64,000 bases of DNA from Streptomyces sp. AM 2-1-1 (GTDB lineage Bacteria > Actinomycetota > Actinomycetes > Streptomycetales > Streptomycetaceae). Under the pieces are notes generated by a model. That model saw nothing but the letters and a program-made list of their open reading frames with translations, was not told the origin of the DNA and did no database searches. Positions 33,788-43,098 of the stretch are shown in pieces. The DNA is taken from the NCBI RefSeq assembly GCF_029167645.1, contig NZ_CP119147.1, positions 1,364,001-1,428,000 on the forward strand. Reading direction: 5' to 3'. Within the stretch, counting starts at the first letter, position 1. The number at the start of each line of letters is the position of its first letter. Made by a program: the position numbers and the translations under genes.

Positions 33788-34846
33788 TCACAACATGATG
33801 AGCAGACGGGTACCCGCCTTGAGCTTGCGGTTCACCGAGCGGCTCTGCACGTACACCTCCAGCCGGGGGTTGTTGCCCGCCTTCACGGAGACGGTGCCGC
33901 GGACACCTGAGCCGAAGAGCAGGCTGCGGGCCGCGTCCCCCGTGTAGGCGCGGTCGGTGTCCTTCTCGACCACGATGACCTCCTTGTCCGGCTGGACGGT
34001 GACGCGGGCGCCCAACTGGTAGTAACAGGAACCGCGTCGGTAGGAGACGCCGGGGTGCGAGTCGACGAAGGGCCTGATCTCGGTCTCTTTGTCGACCTTG
34101 AGGAGCCGGTACTTGTCGGCCGCGATCGGCTCCAGCTTCGCCCGCACCTCGTCGACCGATATGTCCTGACCCACCGCGAAGAGGTTCTTCGTACCGCGCA
34201 CGCCCTGCTCGCGGCCCCGGAGGAAGCTGGTGGCGGCGGCACGCACGGTGCCGATCGCCTCTTCGACGCCTTCGGTGGAATCGGCGTCCCAGATGGCGAT
34301 GTTGCCGGCCGGGAAGCCGTAGTTCTGGGCGGTGCGCTTGGCCAGGGAGTTCGGCACGAGGATGGCGGAGGTCCAGTGGCCCGGAAGGCCGCCCATCGTC
34401 GACGAGATGCGCTTCAGCCAGGGGCCGAGGATGGTCATGTCGCCGTCGTGCCGCCGGTCACCACCGGAGGCGTTCTCCTCGCCGTCCGTCACCACGATCT
34501 GCAGGAAGCTGTGCTCGCCGTACTCCTCCCAGATGTGCCCGAGGTCGTCCAGGGACTTCAGTGAGGCTTCGATGAGGGCGGTGGCGCCGTTGTTGACCTT
34601 GTACAGCCCGCGCATGGACGGCAGGTGCTTCACGTCCATGTCCCAGACCAGGTTCTCCACCCTGTGGTCGAAGGAGTAGAGGCTGATCCGGGTCTCGTGG
34701 CCGAGGCTGTCCGACTCGGCCTTCAGACCCGCCACGAACTCGTCCACGACACGGATGAGCTGCCCCTCGTGCGGGCGCATGGAGCCCGAACTGTCCACGA
34801 CCAGCGCGACGTGGTTCACCTTGTGCCGGATCTTGTTGGCGGACAC
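33788..34846 (-). CDS. von Willebrand factor A domain protein
   Basis: A 352-residue protein. The VWA domain occupies about 10-220 with the MIDAS start DSSGSM near residue 19 and later ATAL and TDGEEN elements. The C-terminal 130 residues form a beta-rich domain (RLEVYVQSRSVNRKLKAGT). No signal peptide or membrane segment, so it is probably cytoplasmic, as in VWA proteins linked to stress or AAA ATPases. GTG 34846 is chosen because GGGGGAG lies eight bases upstream; an upstream ATG (34909) lacks one. No partner ATPase is adjacent. Confidence 0.9.
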   Translation of the reverse strand: MSANKIRHKVNHVALVVDSSGSMRPHEGQLIRVVDEFVAGLKAESDSLGHETRISLYSFDHRVENLVWDMDVKHLPSMRGLYKVNNGATALIEASLKSLDDLGHIWEEYGEHSFLQIVVTDGEENASGGDRRHDGDMTILGPWLKRISSTMGGLPGHWTSAILVPNSLAKRTAQNYGFPAGNIAIWDADSTEGVEEAIGTVRAAATSFLRGREQGVRGTKNLFAVGQDISVDEVRAKLEPIAADKYRLLKVDKETEIRPFVDSHPGVSYRRGSCYYQLGARVTVQPDKEVIVVEKDTDRAYTGDAARSLLFGSGVRGTVSVKAGNNPRLEVYVQSRSVNRKLKAGTRLLIML

Positions 34847-35006
34847 GCTGCCACTCCCCCTTCGGAACTCCCCGAGTGATGTCTCCAACCTAGGGGGAGG
34901 GTCTGACAACGGGGAGCGGCCCGCTGACGGGTCATCACCCCTCGGACGGCCGCCTCTCGGCGCACGGTCACCCGCCCGCGGACGGGGTCGGGTCGGGCCG
35001 GGCCGG

Positions 35007-36215
35007 TCAGTCCAGTGCTGCGCGGATCGCTGCTTCGACCAGGCGGGCGGTGCGGGCGTGGCCGGCGGCGTTGGGGTGCACGAGCGTGGCCCGCGCTCCG
35101 ACGGGACACGTCAGGGTGTAAGTGCCGAGGGCGAGCCGGCGGGGCCAGTACGGGGCCGCCTCGCCGCAGATGCCTTCCACCCATTTCTCGGCCCGGGGGC
35201 TGCACGCGTCGTGGCCCTCGCCCCCGGCGGCGCTGTCCACGAAGGTGTCACCGCTCAGCTCCGTGACGGTCCGGATGACGGCGTTGAGGCCGACGTTCAC
35301 CTCGTGCAGCCAGGCGATGTCCTCATGGGTGACCGAGACCGTGCCGAGAGGGTCGATCCGGGCGGCCAGCTCGGAGGGGTCCCGACGGTCGCAGGGGCCG
35401 GGGTCGGCGGGGAAGATCAGGGGGTAGCCGACGGTGATGACCTCGGCGCCGGGTGCTTGCCGGTGCACGTCGGCCAGCATGGCGGCGTACTCCTGGGCGA
35501 TCCGCTCGTACGTGTCGGCGATCGGTTCCTGGCCGCCGGTCGTGACGGGGCCGCCGGTCGTCACCGGGCCGCCGCTCGGCTCCGTCGGTTCCCCCGCGGG
35601 GACCGGTGCACGGTGCCGGTGGGCGTCGCGGCACGGGGCGGCGACGTCCGGCAGGCCGGCTCCGCCGACCAGGCAGGTGACGAGCATCGGACTGAAGGGC
35701 ACGCTGTTGCCGCCCACCCCGATCGTGACGACGTCGGTGTCCGCGTCCAGCCCGGCGCGTACGGTCTGGGCGGCGACGCTCGGCCAGCCTCCGGCGGGTG
35801 CCCGCACCGGGCCGGTGGGGATCTGTCGGGTGGTGGTGATGTCCTGGACGGTGGCGCCCCCGCAGCTGACGTCGGTCAGTTCCACCGGCCGGCCGTGCGG
35901 CGGGCGGGTGGTCAGCCCGGCCCGTACGAGGGCCGGGTACGCCCCGGTGGTGCGGTCGCAGCCGTCCCGGTCCGGGCTGCCGAGCGCCGGGGTGGGCTCG
36001 CCGACGATGAGGCCGGCCGTGGTCGAGTCGCCGAGGGCCGCCCACCGCACGGGCTCGGGCGCGGGAGAAGCCGGCACCGGCACGGCGGCCGCGAGCGTCA
36101 GGGCGGCCAGCGCACCGAGTGCCGCACGGCGGGAGCGGACGAGGACACGCCCGCGTCCGCCGACGGGGCCCTCCTGTTCCCGCGGGGCGGACGGCGTCGT
36201 CGTGGTGTGGAACAC
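35007..36215 (-). CDS. Secreted SGNH/GDSL hydrolase
   Basis: A 402-residue exported esterase/lipase-like protein. A twin-arginine-like/Sec signal (RSRRAALGALAALTLAAAVPVPA) lies at about 27-50. Block I GDSTTAG carries the catalytic Ser, block III has GVGGNS (oxyanion Asn), and block V HPNAAGH supplies His. Several cysteines could form disulfides. A TTGGPVTTGG repeat interrupts the middle. GTG 36215 follows GGGAGAG; ATG 36257 is possible. It diverges from the antiporter gene. Substrate unknown. Confidence 0.9.
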   Translation of the reverse strand: MFHTTTTPSAPREQEGPVGGRGRVLVRSRRAALGALAALTLAAAVPVPASPAPEPVRWAALGDSTTAGLIVGEPTPALGSPDRDGCDRTTGAYPALVRAGLTTRPPHGRPVELTDVSCGGATVQDITTTRQIPTGPVRAPAGGWPSVAAQTVRAGLDADTDVVTIGVGGNSVPFSPMLVTCLVGGAGLPDVAAPCRDAHRHRAPVPAGEPTEPSGGPVTTGGPVTTGGQEPIADTYERIAQEYAAMLADVHRQAPGAEVITVGYPLIFPADPGPCDRRDPSELAARIDPLGTVSVTHEDIAWLHEVNVGLNAVIRTVTELSGDTFVDSAAGGEGHDACSPRAEKWVEGICGEAAPYWPRRLALGTYTLTCPVGARATLVHPNAAGHARTARLVEAAIRAALD

Positions 36216-36490
36216 GTGGCTCTCCCGGGACGGTGATCGGCGACCTTCCGCACTCAAACAGCCGAGTCACCCGCACGTCTCCGGGAGCGGTGGTCATTCA
36301 CTCCCCCGTGTCCGCCGTTCGCCCCGCTCATCCGGCCGGCGGGTGAGCGGACTTCACCGCGTGGGCCGCCCGCCCGCCACGCCCGCCCCGACGACCGGGT
36401 TCGCGGTCGCTCCGCCGCACATCCGCTACACGCTCCGCGCCGGGGTAGACGGCGCAGACCAGCACGATCGACAGGACGGAGCAGCCGGAC

Positions 36491-37909
36491 GTGGCCATCA
36501 CCACCACCGGAGCGGTGTACGGATGTCTCGGGTTGGGGGCGCTCCTCGCGGCGGTGCTTCCCCGGCTGTTGTCACGCCGGCCCGTCTCCCCACCCATGGT
36601 CTTCCTCGCGTCCGGGCTGCTCGTGTACGCGCTGCCGCTTCCCCTCCCCCTGCCCGAGGTGAACCCGACGGAGCACCGGGCGTGGGCGGAGCACCTCACC
36701 GAACTCTGCGTGATCGCGTCCCTGATGGGTGCGGGACTCGCGATCAACCGCCCGTTCGGATGGCGGACGTGGCGCACCACCTGGCGGCTGCTCGGCGTGG
36801 CGATGCCGCTCGCCATCGGTGCCACCGCACTGGTGGCGTACCTGCTGCTGGACTGGCCGCCGTACGTGGCGCTCCTGCTGGCGGCGGTGCTGGCGCCCAC
36901 CGACCCCGTCCTCGCCTCCGAGGTGCGTGTGGGTGAGCCGACCGACGACGAGGACGACGAGGACGAGGTGCGTTTCGCGCTCACCAGTGAGGCGGGGCTC
37001 AACGACGGGCTCGCGTTCCCGTTCGTCCTCGGCGCTCTCGCACTCGGCGCGACGGGCGAGGCGTGGTCGACGGAGTGGCTCGCGCACTGGGCGTGGAGCG
37101 ACGTGCTCGTCCGGCTCGCGGTCGGGGTGGCGGTGGGTGTGGGGACGGGGCTGCTGCTCGGGCGTGTGCTCTTCCACGCCGGCGCGAAGCCGCTGCGTCT
37201 CGCGGAACACGGCGAGGGTTTCGTCGCGCTGGCGGTGACCCTCACCTCGTACGGTCTGGCCGAATCCCTGCACGGGTACGGGTTCCTTGCGGTCTTCGCG
37301 GCGGCCTGCACCCTGCGCAGCCGTGAGCGGGGCCACCAGTACCACCAGGTGCTGCACGAGTTCATCGAGCAGATAGAACGGCTGCTGATGGCGGTGCTCC
37401 TCTTCGCGACGGGCGCCTTCATCGCGACGGGCGCCCTCTCCCACCTGACCTGGCGGGGGGCCGCCACGGGGCTGCTGCTCCACCTGTTGATACGGCCGCT
37501 GACCTCCTGGCTCGCGCTGGTGCGGGGGCCGGCCGCCCGCAAGGAGCGACTGGTCACCTCGTTCCTCGGCATCCGGGGCATCGGCTCGTTCTTCTATCTC
37601 GCCTATGCCTGTGGGCGGGGCGAGTTCGGCCCGTACGAGGACGAGTTGTGGGCGATCGTGGTCTTCACCGTCCTCGTCTCCGTCGTCCTGCACGGAGCCT
37701 CGGCCGCACCGATCACCGCACATCTCGACCGGGAGAACGGGACGGACCCGGACGCCCCGGAGTCCGGGGACGGTCTTCACCGCAACGACAGCGACAGCGA
37801 CAGCGACAGCGACAGCTCCAACGGCACCGGCACCCGCACCCGTACCGACAGCTCCCACGACGACAGCGACACCGACACCGACGACGGCGTGGCCCGGGAA
37901 CGCGTCTGA
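36491..37909 (+). CDS. Na+/H+ (cation:proton) antiporter, CPA1-like
   Basis: A 472-residue polytopic membrane protein with 11-12 predicted helices between residues about 5 and 410. The family motif APTDPVLASEV (about 137-147) contains the conserved aspartate, and TSEAGLNDGLAFPF (about 167-180) the ion-binding Asn-Asp. The last 60 residues form a cytoplasmic tail rich in Asp-Ser, Asp-Thr and Arg-Thr dipeptides, encoded by near-perfect short repeats at 37785-37890. GTG 36491 has GGAG nine bases upstream. Confidence 0.92.
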   Translation: MAITTTGAVYGCLGLGALLAAVLPRLLSRRPVSPPMVFLASGLLVYALPLPLPLPEVNPTEHRAWAEHLTELCVIASLMGAGLAINRPFGWRTWRTTWRLLGVAMPLAIGATALVAYLLLDWPPYVALLLAAVLAPTDPVLASEVRVGEPTDDEDDEDEVRFALTSEAGLNDGLAFPFVLGALALGATGEAWSTEWLAHWAWSDVLVRLAVGVAVGVGTGLLLGRVLFHAGAKPLRLAEHGEGFVALAVTLTSYGLAESLHGYGFLAVFAAACTLRSRERGHQYHQVLHEFIEQIERLLMAVLLFATGAFIATGALSHLTWRGAATGLLLHLLIRPLTSWLALVRGPAARKERLVTSFLGIRGIGSFFYLAYACGRGEFGPYEDELWAIVVFTVLVSVVLHGASAAPITAHLDRENGTDPDAPESGDGLHRNDSDSDSDSDSSNGTGTRTRTDSSHDDSDTDTDDGVARERV

Positions 37910-37920
37910 GTCCCGGCGGG

Positions 37921-37947
37921 CGTGCGGGGCCCTCACGGCCCCGCACG
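37921..37947. terminator. Hairpin after the antiporter gene
   Basis: CGTGCGGGGCC, loop of five, GGCCCCGCACG: 11-bp perfect stem 12 bases after the antiporter stop. Confidence 0.75.
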
Positions 37948-38005
37948 TGCGAAGGGGCGGGGGCCCCGCGCGGGGGCGTGGCCCACGTACGGGGGCGCGC
38001 GAAGA

Positions 38006-38040
38006 CCTCGTACGGGCCGGGGGCCTCGGCCCGTACGAGG
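38006..38040. terminator. Second hairpin, between convergent genes
   Basis: CCTCGTACGGGCC and GGCCCGTACGAGG form a perfect 13-bp stem with a 9-base loop, 50 bases before the stop of the small membrane protein gene on the other strand. Serves either direction. Confidence 0.7.
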
Positions 38041-38089
38041 CCGGCTCTTCGGCGGAGCGCGCCGGTGTCCCGGCGGAGCGGTCGCCGGC

Positions 38090-38362
38090 TCAGAAGGAGC
38101 GCGTCAGCTTCCGTGCGGTGCTGCAGTGCGCGGTGCGCCCGTGGCGCCAGAGCTGCACGACGGTCACGCCGAGCAGCACGGTGAACACCCCCAGGAGCAC
38201 CACCGCGATCGCCGCTTGCCGGCCGTCCGCCGTCGCGCGGCCCGGCTCCTGGGTGAGCAGGCCGAGCAGCGACAGCAGCGCGCCGACCAGGTAGACGGAG
38301 CGAACTCGTCGCAACTGCCTCAACGCACGGGGAGCAAGAGCCACACGCCTCATCGATGCCAT
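38090..38362 (-). CDS. Small membrane protein, unknown function
   Basis: A 90-residue protein: basic N-terminus (about 1-20), a hydrophobic helix at about 23-37, a short polar turn, and a second hydrophobic helix at about 50-71, then a basic tail. Not recognised as a known family. ATG 38362 follows GGAAGGA by seven bases. It stands alone on the minus strand just downstream of the GNAT gene (63 bp), possibly co-transcribed with it. Confidence 0.7.
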   Translation of the reverse strand: MASMRRVALAPRALRQLRRVRSVYLVGALLSLLGLLTQEPGRATADGRQAAIAVVLLGVFTVLLGVTVVQLWRHGRTAHCSTARKLTRSF

Positions 38363-38424
38363 ACGCGGATCCTTCCCAGAACGCGTCCCCGCAGACGCCT
38401 GGTCGGGTCCGAAAATGTCGCGCC

Positions 38425-38928
38425 CTACGGAGTGCCCAGCCGGATCTGCAGGGCGGGGAAGCGGGGTGCCCGGAATCCGAGGGTTTCGTAGAGGTGCGTG
38501 CCGTCCGCAGTCGCGTGGAGGTCCACCGCGGACACCTCCGTCTCCTCGGCGAACCAGCGCAGCAGCGCTTCGGTGCAGGCGCGCGCATACCCCTGGTGGC
38601 GGGCGGCGTGTTCGGTCGCGACGTTCGAGACGTGTCCGCGCAGGCCGCTGGGGCTGGTGGGCCCGGGGGCGTGGTGGTCGCAGGTGCCGACCGCGCAGCT
38701 GACGACGCCGCGCCCCGGTTCCTCCACGACGAAGGCGGCGAAGTCGGCTTCTCCCGCAAGGCGTTCGGCGAACCACCGCCCTGCCGCCTCCCGCCAGGGT
38801 GCGTCCTCGGGCCCGGCCGGGATCCCCATGTCGGCCAGCATCAGGGCCCGGAGCCGTACGAGGGCGGGAACGTCGGCGGCCGTGGCGCGGCGGACCTCGG
38901 GGGTGGGGGTGCGCGATGTCTTCTCCAT
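38425..38928 (-). CDS. GNAT-family N-acetyltransferase
   Basis: A 167-residue GNAT protein. The N-terminal strand/helix VRRATAADVPALVRLR, the V/I-x-x-V-x-x-x-x-R-x-x-G-x-A acetyl-CoA loop (VSNVATEHAARHQGYARA, about 100-117), and the C-terminal LYETLGFRAP motif are all present. The acceptor cannot be predicted. Likely in one unit with the small membrane protein. Confidence 0.93.
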   Translation of the reverse strand: MEKTSRTPTPEVRRATAADVPALVRLRALMLADMGIPAGPEDAPWREAAGRWFAERLAGEADFAAFVVEEPGRGVVSCAVGTCDHHAPGPTSPSGLRGHVSNVATEHAARHQGYARACTEALLRWFAEETEVSAVDLHATADGTHLYETLGFRAPRFPALQIRLGTP

Positions 38929-39122
38929 GGAGCACAGGGTGGGGAAGGGGCGGCGGGCCCGGCAATCGGATTGTCCCGCCCGTGCGGGGGAACACGGTGT
39001 CCTGTGACCCGTGTCGCGGACCCGTCGGCGGGACGGACGAGGGACCGGGAGTCGCTCCCGCGCCCCGTACGTGTCCGTTCCCCGCTCGTCCTGCGGCGCA
39101 ACCCCACGGAAGGGTTCCTCGT

Positions 39123-39500
39123 ATGGCAGTGCACAAGTCCCTCGTGCTCGTACTCGACAGCGCCGAACCGATGGAACTGGCCGACTTCTACGCCGGGTTG
39201 CTGGGCGCCGAGGTCAGGCCGGGGCAGGGCGGCGACTACGTGGAGGTCGTCGGGGAGGCCGGGGTCCATCTGGCGATCCGGCGGGACCACGGTTACGCGC
39301 CCCCGAGTTGGCCCCGTCCCGACGACGCGCAGCAGGCCCACGTGCTCGTACGGGTCGCCCGCGAGGACATGGACGAGGCCGAGCGGGAGGCGATCGGGCT
39401 CGGAGCCACTCCGGTGGAAGCACGCGACAACGGCGGCCGCAACGACACGCGCCACTACGCCGATCCGGCGGGGCACGGTTTCGCGATGACCGCCGTGTGA
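39123..39500 (+). CDS. VOC (glyoxalase/bleomycin-resistance-like) superfamily protein
   Basis: A 125-residue protein with the paired beta-alpha-beta-beta-beta units of the VOC fold: LVLDSAEPMELADFYAGLLG at the start and DPAGHGFAM at the end. Metal-ligand residues are not obvious, so it may be a binding protein rather than an enzyme. ATG 39123 follows GGAAGGG. Confidence 0.9.
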   Translation: MAVHKSLVLVLDSAEPMELADFYAGLLGAEVRPGQGGDYVEVVGEAGVHLAIRRDHGYAPPSWPRPDDAQQAHVLVRVAREDMDEAEREAIGLGATPVEARDNGGRNDTRHYADPAGHGFAMTAV

Positions 39501-39506
39501 CGCCCG

Positions 39507-39531
39507 GTCCGGGCCCACCGCGGGCCCGGAC
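39507..39531. terminator. Hairpin after the VOC gene
   Basis: GTCCGGGCCC, five-base loop, GGGCCCGGAC: 10-bp perfect stem, between the VOC stop (39500) and the stop of the LacI-type gene (39643). Confidence 0.75.
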
Positions 39532-39642
39532 GGCGCTGTCGGATCAGCGTCTCGGAGCGGGCCGGCGGATGCACGAAGGACGATCACCGGTCCCGGCGCC
39601 CCGGCCCTCCATCGCCGGCCCCCACCTCGGCACGGCCGTTCC

Positions 39643-40671
39643 TCACCCCCGAGGAGCGGCCGTGCTGTTGCGTACGACCAGGCTGGTGGCCAGCTCCAGG
39701 CGCGTGGTCATCGGGGCCTCGTCGCGCAGTCGCACCAGCATCTGCACCGCTTCCTCGGCCATCTGCCGCAGCGGCTGGTGGACGGTGGTCAGGGCGGGGC
39801 TGGACCAGCGGGCGATCGGTACGTCGTCGTAGCCGACCACGGAGAGGTCGTGCGGGACGCGCAGCCCGCTGACCCGCGCCGCTTCGAGCACGCCGAGGGC
39901 CTGCAGGTCGCTGCCGGCGAAGATCGCGGTGGGCGGGTCGGGCAGGGCGAGGAGCTCCATCGTCCGGTCGTAGCCCCCCTCGACGTGGAAGTCGCCGTAG
40001 AGCACCAGGTCGGGGGAGGTCTCCAGTCCGGCCATGCTCATCGCGGAGCGGTAGCCGTCCAGCCGGGCGAGGGAGCAGATCATGTCCTCGGGGCCGGTGA
40101 TGATGCCGATCCGGCGGTGCCCCAGCTCGATGAGGTGACGCGTCGCGGCGAGGCCGCCGCTCCAGTTCGCCGAGCCGACCGAGGGCACGTCCGGTTCGGG
40201 GTCGCCGGCCGGGTCGATGATCACGAAGGGGATCGACCGGGACCGCAGCTGCTGCTTGAACTCGACCGGCAGAGCCGAGAAGACCAGCACCACACCGAGC
40301 GGGCGTCGCTGGAGCACTCCCTCGATCCACTCGGGGCTGGGCGAGTGGCGGGTGCCGCTCTCGGTGAGAACCACGCCCGCCCCGTGGAGCTTGGCGACGT
40401 TCTCCACGCCCCTGATCAGCTCCATCGCCCAGATGCTGTCGAGCTCGTGGAAGACCAGCTCGATCAGCGGTGCCTCCCGGGCGGACCGGGTCGTCCGCCG
40501 GTAGGAGTGCGTCTCCAACAGACGTTCCACCTTGACCCGCGTCGGCGCGGCAACGTCCTGTCTGCCGTTCAGCACCTTCGAAACTGTCGAAATGGAGACG
40601 CCGGCCTGCTGGGCCACCTGGGCGAGGGTGATGCGGCCCACGTTCTCGTCATCGCGCATGGTGAGAAGCAT
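39643..40671 (-). CDS. bxlR: LacI-type repressor (BxlR-like)
   Basis: About 342 residues. The LacI helix-turn-helix is at the N-terminus ([23 protein letters not shown]), with hinge and periplasmic-binding-like sugar domain behind ([45 protein letters not shown]). ATG 40671 and ATG 40659 are both possible; neither has a ribosome site, which suggests a leaderless message. It is divergent from the ABC importer/beta-xylosidase operon, with CGAAA/TTTCG repeats in the 141-bp gap. That is the bxlR-bxlEFGA arrangement known in Streptomyces, where the repressor responds to xylose or xylobiose. The gene name rests on this synteny. Confidence 0.85.
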   Translation of the reverse strand: MLLTMRDDENVGRITLAQVAQQAGVSISTVSKVLNGRQDVAAPTRVKVERLLETHSYRRTTRSAREAPLIELVFHELDSIWAMELIRGVENVAKLHGAGVVLTESGTRHSPSPEWIEGVLQRRPLGVVLVFSALPVEFKQQLRSRSIPFVIIDPAGDPEPDVPSVGSANWSGGLAATRHLIELGHRRIGIITGPEDMICSLARLDGYRSAMSMAGLETSPDLVLYGDFHVEGGYDRTMELLALPDPPTAIFAGSDLQALGVLEAARVSGLRVPHDLSVVGYDDVPIARWSSPALTTVHQPLRQMAEEAVQMLVRLRDEAPMTTRLELATSLVVRNSTAAPRG

Positions 40672-40727
40672 AGGGCACGAACAATTGGCCAACAGAGATA
40701 ACAAATCAGCAACTTGAGCCCCGAGGG

Positions 40728-40757
40728 TTGACCCCTCCCGTCGCCGAGCCCTAGCGT
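40728..40757 (+). promoter_or_regulatory. Probable promoter of the importer operon
   Basis: TTGACC (40728-40733) and TAGCGT (40752-40757) with 18-bp spacing match a housekeeping-type promoter. Transcription would start near 40764, just before the operator repeats. Confidence 0.5.
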
Positions 40758-40770
40758 CCCGACGCATGAA

Positions 40771-40799
40771 GTTTCGGTAATGAAGCCGAAACATTTTCG
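40771..40799. promoter_or_regulatory. Operator repeats for the LacI-type regulator
   Basis: GTTTCGG (40771-40777) and CCGAAAC (40786-40792) form one inverted repeat; overlapping it, CGAAA (40787-40791), CAT, TTTCG (40795-40799) forms a second. CGAAA/TTTCG half sites are the known repeated motif of Streptomyces xylan-gene promoters. The site lies just after the predicted transcription start, so binding would block the importer operon. Confidence 0.7.
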
Positions 40800-40812
40800 A
40801 GAGGGCGAGACC

Positions 40813-42114
40813 ATGACGCGACGCACACGGCTCCCACGCACCGCTCTTGTCGGCGGGGCCGTCCTGGCCATGGCGCTGTCCATGTCGGCGTGCGGAGGGG
40901 ACGATTCCGCGTCCGGCGACGACAAGATCCACGTACTGGTCTACGGGGACGCCACCAACAAGGTGGAGAAGCAGCTCATCGCCACCTTCAACAAGACGTC
41001 CAAGGTCAAGGCCGTCCTGGACACGATCCCGGGCGCCGACTACCAGGCCAAGCTCCAGACGATCATCAACAGCAAGCAGGCCCCCGACGTCTTCTTCAAC
41101 TGGGGCGGCGGCAGCATCAAGCCCTTCGTGGACGCCGGGCTGCTCCTCCCGCTGGACGACTTCATCGCGAAGGACCCGGGACTCAAGGACAACTTCCTGC
41201 CGTCGGTGTTCAACAGCACCGTGGTGGACGGCAAGGCGTACGGCATCCCGATGCGCGGGACGCAGCCGGTGCTGATGTTCAACAACAGCAAGGTGCTCAA
41301 GGACAACGGCCTCACCGCTCCCAAGACCTGGGACGAGCTGGTGAACGCGGCGAAGGTCCTCAAGTCGAAGGGCGTCACCCCGATCGCCCTCGGCGGCGGC
41401 GACAAGTGGCCGACACTGATGTGGTTCGAGTACCTCTACGACCGCGTCGCGGGCCCCGAGCTCTTCCAGAGCGCGCTCAAGGGCGACAAGGACGTCTGGG
41501 CGAGTGACGACAGCAAGGCCGCGCTCAACAAGCTCAAGGAACTCATCGACGCCGGTGCCTTCGGCACCAACTTCGACTCGGTGAAGTTCACCGACGGCGG
41601 CTCGCCCACCCTGCTCGCCACCGGCAAGGCCGCCTTCGAGCTGATGGGCTCGTGGGAGTACTCGACGCTGCAGGACTCGCAGCCGGACTTCGCCAAGTCC
41701 GACCTCGACTACAGCGCCTTCCCGGCCGTCGACGGTGGCAAGGGCGCCCCGACCGACATCGTCGGCAACACGAACAACTTCTACTCGGTGCTGAAGAAGA
41801 CCAAGCACCCGGAGGCGGTCGCGGAGTTCCTGAAGCTCCAGTACTCCGACCAGTTCGTGAAGTCGCAGCTCTCCATCGGCAACCTGCCGACCACGACCAA
41901 CACCGAAGCGCAGCTGGACGGCGCCGCGAGCCCCGACTACGCGCGCTTCCAGTACGACCTCGTCAAGAACGCGCCCTCCTTCCAGCTCTCCTGGGACCAG
42001 GCCTACCCGCAGACCGCCGGCACGGCCCTGACGACCGCGGTGCAGCAGTTCTTCAACGGCGGGATCGACGTGGACGGCTTCATCAAGGCGATGCAGGCAC
42101 TGCCCACCTCCTGA
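40813..42114 (+). CDS. bxlE: Sugar ABC transporter substrate-binding lipoprotein (BxlE-like)
   Basis: A 433-residue extracellular solute-binding protein, family 1. The signal peptide ends in lipobox MSAC (Cys at about 27), so it is lipid-anchored outside the membrane. The mature part has the usual two-lobe landmarks (APDVFFNWGGG, YGIPMRG, TWDELVNAAKVLKSKG, GSWEYS). ATG 40813 follows GAGGGCGAG; the ATG at 40780 lies inside the operator. First gene of an importer lacking its own ATPase; in such systems MsiK serves several importers. Xylobiose/xylo-oligosaccharides are the likely ligand from context. Confidence 0.88.
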   Translation: MTRRTRLPRTALVGGAVLAMALSMSACGGDDSASGDDKIHVLVYGDATNKVEKQLIATFNKTSKVKAVLDTIPGADYQAKLQTIINSKQAPDVFFNWGGGSIKPFVDAGLLLPLDDFIAKDPGLKDNFLPSVFNSTVVDGKAYGIPMRGTQPVLMFNNSKVLKDNGLTAPKTWDELVNAAKVLKSKGVTPIALGGGDKWPTLMWFEYLYDRVAGPELFQSALKGDKDVWASDDSKAALNKLKELIDAGAFGTNFDSVKFTDGGSPTLLATGKAAFELMGSWEYSTLQDSQPDFAKSDLDYSAFPAVDGGKGAPTDIVGNTNNFYSVLKKTKHPEAVAEFLKLQYSDQFVKSQLSIGNLPTTTNTEAQLDGAASPDYARFQYDLVKNAPSFQLSWDQAYPQTAGTALTTAVQQFFNGGIDVDGFIKAMQALPTS

Positions 42115-42147
42115 CCGCGCCCCACCATCCGACTGGGAACACCTCTC

Positions 42148-43098
42148 ATGACCACAACTGCCACCGCGGTCTCCGCGGACAGCAAAGGGGTCGAGCGGAG
42201 CGGCCGTCGACCCGGCCGCTCCCGTGAAGGCGCCGGCCGCCCCGGTTTCGCCTGGGCGGCTCCGGCCGCCGTCTTCTTCGGCCTCTTCGCCATCGTCCCG
42301 CTCGCCCTGGTCGTCGCCCTCTCCTTCGCGAGCTGGAACGGACTCTCCGACCCCGAGTTCGCCGGTCTCGACAACTGGAAGAAGCTGTTCGACGACCCGA
42401 TCATGATCAAGAGCCTCTGGCTCAGCCTGCTGCTCACCCTCCTGGGTGTCGTCGTGCAGACCCCGCTCTCCATCCTGCTGGGGGTGTGGGCGGCCGGCCA
42501 TCAGCGCAACCGGGCGGTGCTGTCCGCGATCTACTTCGTCCCGCTGCTGCTCTCGGCCACGGCCGTCTCCGTGCTCTGGCGCGCGGTGCTCGACCCCAAC
42601 TTCGGTGTACCCGCGCACGCCAAGTGGCTGTTCGGCGACGGGAACCTGTTCGGCATGCAGAGCAGTGCGATCGGGGTGCTCATCTTCGTCAGCACCTGGC
42701 AGTTCACCCCGCTGCACACGCTGATCTACCAGGGCGCCGCGCGCTCGGTGCCCCGCGTGCTCTACCAGGCGGCGGAGATCGACGGGGCGGGCCGGTACCG
42801 GCAGTTCTTCCACATCACCCTGCCGCAGCTGCGCAACAGCGTCGTCACCTCGATGATCCTCATGGTCGTCGGCGGCCTGACGACCTTCGACACCGTGCTG
42901 ATCCTCACCCAGGGCGGACCGGGCACGGACACCACCATCAGCGCCTACTACATGTACCAGAAGGCCTTCAAGAGCTTTGACTACGGGGCGGCCTCGGCGA
43001 TCGGCGTGATGCTGATCCTGGTCGCCACGATCATCTCGCTGGTGATGGTGCGCCTCACCGGCTACGACAAGATGAACAGCACCATGGAGGGCATGTGA
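42148..43098 (+). CDS. bxlF: Sugar ABC transporter permease (BxlF/MalF-like)
   Basis: A 316-residue inner-membrane permease with six helices and a hydrophilic N-terminus. The EAA-loop equivalent is YQAAEIDGAGRYRQFFHITLPQL (about 208-230), which contacts the shared ATPase. 33 bp after the binding-protein gene; its stop overlaps the next permease (GTGA). Confidence 0.92.
   Translation: MTTTATAVSADSKGVERSGRRPGRSREGAGRPGFAWAAPAAVFFGLFAIVPLALVVALSFASWNGLSDPEFAGLDNWKKLFDDPIMIKSLWLSLLLTLLGVVVQTPLSILLGVWAAGHQRNRAVLSAIYFVPLLLSATAVSVLWRAVLDPNFGVPAHAKWLFGDGNLFGMQSSAIGVLIFVSTWQFTPLHTLIYQGAARSVPRVLYQAAEIDGAGRYRQFFHITLPQLRNSVVTSMILMVVGGLTTFDTVLILTQGGPGTDTTISAYYMYQKAFKSFDYGAASAIGVMLILVATIISLVMVRLTGYDKMNSTMEGM

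Noticed and set aside
37785..37890. Short DNA repeats considered as a CRISPR-like or satellite array
   Set aside because: Units are 6 bases without spacers and lie in the frame of the antiporter tail.
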